Source of the DNA: Hexactinellida sp. DTS-2022
Taxonomy: Eukaryota > Porifera > Hexactinellida
Direction of reading: 5' to 3'
Length of the DNA stretch: 64,000 bases
NCBI GenBank assembly: GCA_028753945.1
Contig: JAPNXP010000004.1
Span: 3,534,001 to 3,598,000 of the forward strand
Both the position numbers and the translations under genes were made by a program. The notes under the pieces were generated by a model, which was given only the letters and a program-made list of their open reading frames with translations, made no database searches and was not told the DNA's origin. Shown here piece by piece: positions 56,826-64,000 of the stretch (its first letter is position 1; each line of letters begins with the position of its first letter).

Positions 56826-57185
56826 GAGTTTACTTATCCACCGATCATCGGTATCACCGACCATCGGTAGAAGTGAATAATGTTGCCGATCATCGGTAGA
56901 TTTCACCGATTATATTACTTAGTTAATTAATGCTAATTATAACTTAACTAGTTCCTTGTGACCACTATTCGTGTTTGAACTATCACTAGTAATTGGACTC
57001 AATGACTGAACATAATATTGTGTGTTGTTTATAAATATCTTCAACGAGTATAATTAGGTATAATCATTTTCGTACTCTACGTTATGATACCAAGGCAATT
57101 CTTTTTCTCTATCTATTTTCTTATAAAATTTGATCTATATTTCAAGAACACACCTATGTTTGAAATGAAAATTATGATTATATGA

Positions 57186-59516
57186 ATGCTATCAATGACT
57201 GCAGCATTTATCTCTCCTCAGAATATCAACTCCTACCAGAACTTCCTGGTTATTCCAAATTCCCCGATTTTGATAATCAACACTTTTACTGTAGCAGACT
57301 GTAGCAGAGGTTGTGCGTGTTGTGCGTGTAGAACTATCAATTTACCGGAGGATTTGCCATCTGATCCGTGGACCTCAACAGATACTCACTGCTTATTAAC
57401 AAGTGGAGGACGTTTTAGTCTAAACTGGGGTGCTAACCTTGTAAGTACGAGTAAAAAAGGTCGGCAAAAGATTGTAAATTGTCATCGTTCCAGAAAGGCA
57501 AAACTGACTGGAGAAGGAAGATATACTTCATTTAAATCCAATTGTCCCTTTTTTGCTTTCATTGAAGAATGTTTTGGCGGTTGGGTTATTGTTCGTGGAA
57601 ACTTTCAACATAATCATGCACTTCACCAAACTACTGGGTCTAGTCTAGCAGAAGCGCCTCTTCGCTCTATACCTAAGGAGTTTTTAAAAATCGGTGAAAC
57701 TTTGAAGAGTGTTGGTTTTTCAGCTAAAAAAATATCTCAAGCTTTAGAGTGTGAGGTTTATTGGCTAGAACTTCCAGACAAGTTCCAGTATCATGGACCT
57801 ATCAAGACGTTTATAATAATTTTTCACCAAGACAGAAGAAAAGTGTTTTGATACTACAAATTTCATTGAGTATCTACGGAAACGTAATGTGGACAACGAC
57901 CTCTACTACAGTGCAACTACTGACGCGGATGGTTGTTTAGACAAAGTATTCTGGGAAATGAAGAATGGCCTGGAACGCTGGGCCGAGGATTCTGAGAACA
58001 ATCCTGAATTTATTGACACAGACATGGTACAAACACATATTGCCTTAAGTTTGGAGCCCTGACAACAGTTGCATGCACGGAAGAACAGTTATTCGTGCCA
58101 GTTCATTATTAAGTAATGAAACCGAATCCTCGTTTGAATGAGTATTTAGAGAGTTAGTCAAAGCTTTTCATACACCCCCAAAGGTTTTGTATACTGATGG
58201 AGATCCGGCAATGGCTGCTGCAATCCGCAGCGCGTTACCAAATACTTTTCATCTACTATCAGTACTATGTACGTACCATCTATCTAAAAATCTATACATG
58301 GAGCCTCCCATAACGGACACTCCAAATAGCGGACAACCTCTAAATAACGGACAACCCTCGTGGCACGGATTTATTTATTTAGCATATGTCCAATAGAAAA
58401 GCAATCTCTAAATAGCGGACAACCTCTAAATAACGGACAGCGGTTCCGGCCCCAAGATGTCCGTTGTTCAGAGGCTCTACTGTATACCCATATAAAACTA
58501 TTTTTTAATCATAAAGCTGGAAATGCCAAAGAAATGTGGAATAAGTTTTGTAACTGTTGGTGGAAGATTTGTAAAAAGCAAGATGCTGAATCATGTATAG
58601 TTATGATGCAGAATGGCATGATCTATTGGGATACTCGAGTCTATTGAACACAGTACTAGTGTGAAGACATTATAATCTGCAAATAAATGGTTGCAAAGTT
58701 TATATGAACGAAAAACACAGTGGGTTTCAAGGTGGACATGGAACCATTTAACACTGGGGGTGCATTCCACACAACAATCCGAGTCAATACATGCAGCTAT
58801 TAAGCATTTTCTTAGCTCACATACACTCTTAACGGATTTTGCAGGGAAATTGAAAGAATATCGCCAGAAAATCTCTGAGAGAGGGGAAGGGAAGGCAACC
58901 CGACTTGTTATTAAACTATTTTCTAGACCTTCTGGTCAACATCCAATCGAAGACTATATATCAAAGAGAATTTCTACTTTCTCCATGTCCATTGTTAAAT
59001 CAGCAATAGCACTCACTATGCAGTATACTGTAGAATAGCTTTTAGGTGATGATAGAAATACAGACAACAGCGAGATTTTCTCTTGTAAAAGGACATTAAC
59101 TAATGAATACGTTGACTCCCCTATAGATTTGCATCTTCAAGATTCAGCAACACCTGTTTTGAGTGATCACATAATTCTTGTGATCTCTCTTTACCCTCTA
59201 AGATAACTACAAGTTCAGAAACACTTAGACGCGTGTCACTCTCATCATGTACATGCCTTTTCCACACTTGTTGGGGTCTACCTTGTCGGCATATCCTACG
59301 TGTATATTTGTATAGGAACATAACCAAATACCTGATGATATCGTATCCAGTTTATGGTTAGTTAAAGGTGAGAGACAGAGAGGTAACTTAGTAAATGAGC
59401 TTATAACTTCTAATCGACGAGTACCTGAACATAACGTTTCACATTTTCCACAGACTAAAGACGAAAGATATGCACTTCTTTGTAACGATTTCAAGAACTT
59501 CGCTAGAGTAGCTTTT
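57186..59516 (+). pseudogene. SWIM-type Mutator-like transposase, broken
   Basis: The N-terminal frame (57,186-57,851) has Cys/His-rich segments (CSRGCACCAC, SNCPFFAFIEECFGGWVIV, GNFQHNHALHQTT) typical of MULE zinc-binding N-termini. Further blocks follow in shifting frames: VFDTTNFIEYLRKRNVDND near 57,850, then KVLYTDGDPAMAAAIRSALP (58,180, the acidic catalytic motif) and CTYHLSKNLY, interrupted by a TA MITE, then FNHKAGNAKEMWNKF. 58,691-59,038 has QSESIHAAIKHFLSSHTLL. Near 59,240 SCTCLFHTCWGLPCRHIL is a SWIM zinc finger (CxC...CxH). An open tail runs to 59,516, where fold-back F1 copy 2 begins. At least four frame breaks, so inactive. Confidence 0.85.
58297..58482. mobile_element. 186-bp TA-target MITE in the SWIM transposase
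   Basis: CATGGAGCCTCCCATAACGG at the left and CGTTGTTCAGAGGCTCTACT(G) at the right, TA on both sides. The interior repeats AAATAGCGGACAACCTCTAA. It splits the transposase motif block after CTYHLSKNLY. Confidence 0.85.
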
Positions 59517-59518
59517 CT

Positions 59519-60060
59519 AATTTTTATATGCCTAACTTCAATAATCTTTGAGATAGTGAGTCATTACCTGATAATGAATTAAGTGTTAATTATCTCATTA
59601 TCTCAAAAATTATTGAAGTTAGGCATATAAAATGTATTATCGATGAATAGGAAGTTACCTATTCCGGACAGATCATTACCAGTCAAGTTTACATAACATT
59701 CATAGTTTTTGAGTTATGGCACATTTTAGGAAATATACATTTTCCATGGCAACCGAGGAATGTGTCAACATTCGATTTATAATTTCGATATATTTTATTC
59801 TACTACTTCTGGGTATAACCATGTTCCAATTTTGAACATTTATAACGCGTTTAACTATGTTAAAAGTATGCTAGAAAAACAAGATAATTCGCAACCTAAA
59901 TAACCACAACGTCATCAGATGATGACATATCACAATTCTGGAGGGTGCTATGTATACCTGGATACCATATTCCTATATAGTTATAATACACTTTTCAGCT
60001 CAATCATTGCTAATTATTCGAATAAAGATCAATTCTCCATTTTGTAAATTAGAAACTGGC
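59519..60060. mobile_element. Fold-back element F1, copy 2 (right part)
   Basis: Matches 5690-6180, including the small central palindrome (TGCCTAACTTCAATAATCTT and inverse, 59,528-59,632), GAATAGGAAGTTACCTATT, ATTTTGAACATTTATAACGC and GGTGCTATGTATACC. The left arm is missing. Lies inside the SWIM Mutator element. Confidence 0.75.
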
Positions 60061-60065
60061 CTCTT

Positions 60066-60119
60066 TGTTTTATGGCCTTCTCGGCGACATATATAGCCGT
60101 ATATTAAGTAGGCCATGCT
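60066..60119. mobile_element. Solitary P-element terminus
   Basis: ATGGCCTTCTCGGCGACATA then GCCGTATATTAAGTAGGCCA matches the right TIR of the complete P element (19,609-19,656). The other end is absent. Confidence 0.7.
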
Positions 60120-60222
60120 ACAGTACACATTGCTTCAGGTCTATTTTATGTTTTACTAAGTACTTAAGTACAACATCATCGGTGAAATCTACCGATAACC
60201 GGCAACATTATTCACTTCTACC

Positions 60223-60575
60223 CAGGGTTGTTTGATTTAAATCAAGTGATTTAGATCATTGATTTAAATCATGATTTAAATCAATGATTTTTATTTATAA
60301 AAATCTGATTTAAATCAAAAAAGTCGGACTTATTTGATTTAAATCAGACTTTTTTTGATTTAAATCTGATTTTTTATGTCTATTGTTTTTTGCGAAAAAA
60401 AAAGAAATACATTAATAATGAGTCATTAACAATGTAATTAATCTATTAGCCAAATAATATACGCCAGTGTGATATAGATTGCAAAAAAAACAATTAAAAT
60501 CAAAATTCTGATTTAAATCAAAAAAATCGGATTTTTTTAATTTTTTTTTTTTAATCATGATTTTTATCAACCCTG
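60223..60575. mobile_element. hAT-type MITE filled with GATTTAAATC
   Basis: CAGGGTTGTTTGATTTAAAT and inverse TTTTTATCAACCCTG; perfect 8-bp duplication CTTCTACC (60,215-60,222 and 60,576-60,583), confirmed because the opposite TIR of the Mutator element has the uninterrupted site. Sister of 41,279-41,652. Confidence 0.92.
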
Positions 60576-60723
60576 CTTCTACCGATGATCGAGGATAAGT
60601 AAACTCTTAATAAAATACCTATATTCACATGAATTGAACTTCTTCTTTTTTTATTCAAAACATCGCCAGCTTACAGGTTGAATTATGTTTTATAGCGTAA
60701 TTTAAACATATGTTACTTAACTA

Positions 60724-60881
60724 CAGTAAACTCTGCTTAATTTTGACACCAGTTAATCGGGACAACTCCCCAAGAACCAAATCTTTCAGTGAATATTTTC
60801 CATATAACCTAATACTAAAAAAATTAGGTAAATTGCGAACTATGTTTAATCAAACGTTTCCCAACTAATCGTAGTAGACTG
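60724..60881. mobile_element. 158-bp TA-target MITE before CDC73 exon 2
   Basis: CAGTAAACTCTGCTTAATTT at the left, AACTAATCGTAGTAGACTG at the right as a weak inverse, TA on both sides. It ends 46 bp before the exon 2 acceptor. Confidence 0.6.
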
Positions 60882-60927
60882 TATATTGTAAACCATGTGC
60901 ATTTTATTTCATTTTCTCTTTAAATAG

Positions 60928-61201
60928 ATAAATAAATCTGACCTCGGTAGCACCATGCCAGAAGGAAAAATCAATGAAATTAAAACTAAACGCTTTCTGA
61001 AGAAGCGGACTACGATTCAGGCAGCTGATGATATTGGTGCTGGAGCATCACATTTAGGGGATACAGGGTTCCTTGATGGAGAAATCGACACTGCGCGTGA
61101 GATAATAAAGAAAGAGAGACTGTTAAGGAATAGGTCTACTATTCTGGATAGCTCAGGGCTCACTTTTACCAATATTCTCAATATTCTCTCTCAAATGAAA
61201 G
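60928..61201 (+). CDS. CDC73: CDC73/parafibromin, exon 2
   Basis: Continues the Paf1-complex subunit. The acceptor TTTCTCTTTAAATAG precedes ATAAATAAATCT, and the phase-0 join with exon 1 gives one open frame. It contains EIKTKRFLKKRTTIQ, then FLDGEIDTAREIIKKERLLRNR and STILDSSGLTFTNILNILSQMK, matching the central parafibromin block (KAKIMAKKRSTI ... ILQSVK in the human protein) in order and spacing. It ends ATGAAAG|GTATAT, phase 1. The downstream exons with the C-terminal Ras-like fold were not found before 64,000 and must lie to the right. No internal damage seen. Confidence 0.92.
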
Positions 61202-62384
61202 GTATATACTAGTTTATACCTTATTTTTTAATACAGAAATAATCATAGCATTCTATACTCTAAGGCAATCCCGCGGTTGAATTTACTTGGACCATGGGTT
61301 AACTAGTATAGTTATCGATTTTATTTAATAATTACATTACATGCAAATATGCTTTTAATTTAGGGTAACTAGGAGTTTTATCATTCCACCACCCATTATA
61401 TAAATATGGAATCACTTAGGAAGAATATATATTTATTTATTCATAATCTCTATACAAACACAAGTACGTATCAGAATAATAAATATAGTAAAAGACAACA
61501 ACGAAGTCTTCAAGAGTAGAGTAATAAGCTGAGCATGTGTCATCATAACATTTCCATCTCTAAGTGTTGGCAGTTAAGTGAAAGTGTAGTACTATCAGGA
61601 TGTTACTTGAACTGGATACCTAAAATTTATAGAGAAAGAGAAGCTAGGAACTTAAATTGTGGAGCTAGGCATTATTGCGGCCAACAACCATATCGTTAAA
61701 TTTCTCACTTTCTTTGATAAAATACAATTCGCCACAGTTGTAAATATCTTTTTTAGAATTTCCCATTTGGAATTCATACAAACACTTCACCCCCTACAAA
61801 TTTCACTATGATTCTTTTCGACATCGAGTATGGCTAACTGAACTAATTTCGGCGACAGGAATCCTCATAAAATAATCTACTTAAACGTGAACTTATTATC
61901 AATGTTAAGAAATATTTCATTAATAATTAAAACAGATTACAAAATACTCTCTGATGGATATTTAAGGGAACCTCTGTCGAGCAAATCGATCAATGAAATT
62001 CCAGTGTCGTTGTCAAGTCTATATCTTTGGGGGGGGGAAATTAAAAAGTTCTGACAGTTTGTGCAATGTGAAATAGTTTCAAATAAGAAAATACTCCATA
62101 TCCAGCAACATAATTTAAGCAGTCTATTTGTGAATTATACAAAATGTTCGAGTGTTATCTTATCGGCGGATTCGCAAACCTCACGTTTATGCTATTAACG
62201 CAAATAGTTTACGCTGTACGTTAAAAATTATCACATCAGAGATGAAAGTTGTGACAACCCGTATATCATCCCAAAATTCCTGATGATGACTTAGCAATTT
62301 TTCTCAAATTTAGACCTCGGTTTTTCTATAATAACTCAAAAATTATTCATTACCAAAATATCAAATTTTCAGTTTAATTACATA
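61202..62384 (+). other. CDC73 intron 2, first part, no element resolved
   Basis: GTATAT donor at 61,202. AT-rich sequence without ORF; a G9 run near 62,030. No repeat matched to the rest of the window. Confidence 0.5.
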
Positions 62385-62780
62385 CCTTATTATAGGAAAT
62401 TAACGCGCCATGAAATTAACACCAAGGAAATTAACGCTCCATGAAATTAACGCGAATTGGAGCTGAACATATTCAAATAGTACATGAAATTAACGCGAAT
62501 AAATTTTAGAAAAAATTTCAAGATTATTCTTCTCCTGATTAAATAATATTTATTGTGCCCAGATAGGCTTCCAATCTATTTGATAGACATGGTATATCCT
62601 CTCAACCTAGTTGCACATCTGAAAATATGTAGCTCGGAAGTTTGTCCATCCATTGTATAACTTTGCTAAATAGTATAAATTTGTAGGAAATTAAGGTCAT
62701 GGAAAATTACGCTCCATGAAATTATCGAGGAGGAAATTAACGCGATTCGGAGAAATTCGCGTTAATTTCCTATAATAAGG
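62385..62780. mobile_element. 396-bp TA-target MITE (CCTTATTATAGG ends)
   Basis: CCTTATTATAGGAAATTAAC and inverse GTTAATTTCCTATAATAAGG, TA on both sides. The subterminal parts repeat GAAATTAACGCGCCAT in both orientations. Confidence 0.88.
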
Positions 62781-63427
62781 TATATATCTCACCTTTTACA
62801 AATTGTCATGTAAATTTCAAAACAAATTATTTATTTTTGAATAAATATCATTAACATAAATCTCACCAAAATCGGCTTACAATAATGATTGCATACTTAT
62901 CCAATATCCATAGTTTGGAATATGTTGTCAACTCTTTTCTATCAACAGAACTAATTTATTATGTCCTTTGTTTATAATTCAATGAGTTCTCACTATAAAA
63001 TATAAATGGTATACTCCCTTTCTTCTACTTGATTTTCTTCAAATTTATTCAAATCTCAAACACACATTTTTTTCAAACACATTTCAAACCTCCTTTTTTA
63101 CTTTACAGCATATTTCGCTCCTTCTTTTCTTTTCATTACATTTTCTGCTCTCTTTTTTATTTCTCCAAGTCGATTCTTCCAATTCAAGTGAGTTTATTCA
63201 TTTTATTTCCATTTGCTACTTTTTTATTCATTAATTAATAATACCAGGGCAGGTCATGCACATGGCCGGACCGATATTTTTACCACTACATATTGAAGGA
63301 TCAGATCTCAAAATTTAAATTACAATAACGTGGCCCTCAAGGTTTAGATGCCCAAGGCCGGCGGATGTAAATTCCGCCGGCTAGATCTAGCTAGAATAAT
63401 AATATAATTATATAATATTACTATTTA
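62781..63427. other. Gene-free stretch, CDC73 intron 2
   Basis: A T/C-rich tract at 63,015-63,235 gives open but low-complexity frames (Phe/Ser-rich) that I do not consider genes. 63,340-63,385 has a GGCCGGCGGA/TCCGCCGGC hairpin. Confidence 0.4.
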
Positions 63428-63594
63428 CAGTCGATACCAACGGACAATAAAATTTGTTCGCTTTATCCGGAGTTCGTATTAACCGAAGTAATACCCATTC
63501 AATCTCCATTGTAGGGACCTTATTTTGTGGGACTGTTCTTCTTATCCGGAAATTCGTATTAATTAACCGTGTTCGTACTAACGAGGTTCTACTG
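63428..63594. mobile_element. 167-bp TA-target MITE
   Basis: CAGTCGATACCAACGGACAA at the left and CTAACGAGGTTCTACTG at the right, with inner inverse blocks ATCCGGAGTTCGTATTAACC and its partner; TA on both sides. Related to 10,976-11,060. Confidence 0.65.
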
Positions 63595-64000
63595 TAGTAG
63601 TATATATGTATTGTTAATTATTATTATTATTATTTCATCTAGTAATGACTTCAATAGAGCAATTCGTCGAAGCTACCAGAAACTCTCCTATTATAGCTTC
63701 GATACCGTAAGAGATGCTTTGAACAAAGGCCAAAATCTGTCTGGAGAAAATTGTCAATAACTCTTTTTGGTAAAACAAGGCTACTAAGCGCGATTTTCTC
63801 AGCTCAAAATGGAGATTGAGTAGAGGAAACTTTCAGCATCTCGTAAAGCAAAATGGCCCCAATTGGCAGTAGAGCATTTCAGTACTCAGTTAATATCTGC
63901 TAGCTCTTATCCTGACACTGTAGAGCTCAGTAAGATGAGTTTGAATTGTTTCGATTTCAGTTTTCCTAGTTTACAGCGAGACGTAACGAATAACAGTTTG
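63595..64000 (+). other. Unassigned coding-like fragments at the right edge
   Basis: 63,640-63,760 reads NDFNRAIRRSYQKLSYYSFD and continues to a stop. A second frame, 63,827 to the edge, stays open for about 58 codons (SASRKAKWPQLAVEHFSTQL ...). I do not recognise either. They do not match CDC73. Possibly pieces of another transposase extending beyond the window. Confidence 0.3.

Larger units (their letters stand above)
56826..60606 (+). mobile_element. Mutator-like element with SWIM-type transposase
   Basis: Starts GAGTTTACTTATCCACCGAT and ends with the inverse ATCGAGGATAAGTAAACTC. Perfect 9-bp target duplication TTAATAAAA (56,817-56,825 and 60,607-60,615). The TIRs contain several CACCGATCATCGGTAGA palindromes. 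The right TIR is split by a hAT MITE, and the interior by a TA MITE and fold-back F1 copy 2. It lies only 321 bp before CDC73 exon 2. Confidence 0.9.
39229..60927 (+). other. CDC73 intron 1, 21.7 kb, filled with transposons
   Basis: GTAAGT donor at 39,229 and TTTAAATAG acceptor at 60,926-60,927. Joining the two exons gives an uninterrupted frame whose order matches the family with no missing segment. The contents are nested Helitrons, hAT and TA MITEs, three Mutator-type elements and an antisense intact transposase gene. No other host exon was seen inside. Confidence 0.85.

Noticed and set aside
63029..63238. 69-aa Phe-rich ORF
   Set aside because: Low-complexity T/C-rich tract; no membrane-protein pattern beyond composition.

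Overview
The window is AT-rich nuclear DNA from a eukaryote, most likely an invertebrate animal. Genes have GT-AG introns, the only clear host gene is CDC73 (a Paf1-complex subunit), and almost everything else is DNA transposons: P/THAP elements, Mutator-like elements, Ginger-like integrases, Helitrons, hAT and TA-target MITEs. I saw no reverse transcriptase, rRNA, tRNA or CRISPR array. The species cannot be named from sequence alone.

Left part (1-23.3 kb). The window opens inside an intron-bearing, frameshifted P-element transposase (1-2663). Dispersed repeats and fold-back MITEs follow. A FLYWCH-type Mutator transposase pseudogene (11.4-13.7 kb, minus strand) is broken by two MITEs, and a decayed OTU-protease fragment lies at 14.3-15.2 kb. 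An intact intronless P element with an 851-aa THAP transposase and about 215-bp terminal inverted repeats occupies 15,986-19,656. A degenerate P element with its own TIRs lies at 20,704-23,344.

Middle (23.6-38.3 kb). Three copies of a Ginger-like element (integrase with H2C2 finger, DDE core and GPY/F-like tail) are recognisable. Copy A (23.6-27.6 kb, plus) and copy B (33.2-38.3 kb, minus) both carry an OTU-type cysteine-protease region downstream of the integrase. Copy C (29.0-29.5 kb) keeps only the first exons. A Helitron sits cleanly inside the OTU reading frame of copy A.

Right part (38.7-64 kb). CDC73 exon 1 (38,737-39,228) and exon 2 (60,928-61,201) are separated by a 21.7-kb intron filled with nested transposons. 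It holds a Helitron nest up to five levels deep (39.5-43.4 kb), a non-autonomous Mutator element (44.2-45.3 kb), an intact antisense 549-aa transposase fusing FLYWCH, MULE and RING domains (49.5-51.1 kb), a four-level hAT/Helitron nest (55.1-56.5 kb) and a SWIM-type Mutator element with a perfect 9-bp target duplication (56.8-60.6 kb). The rest of CDC73 lies beyond the window.

Most element ends were set by finding both inverted termini and the target-site duplication by eye; coordinates may be off by a few bases where copies are degenerate.
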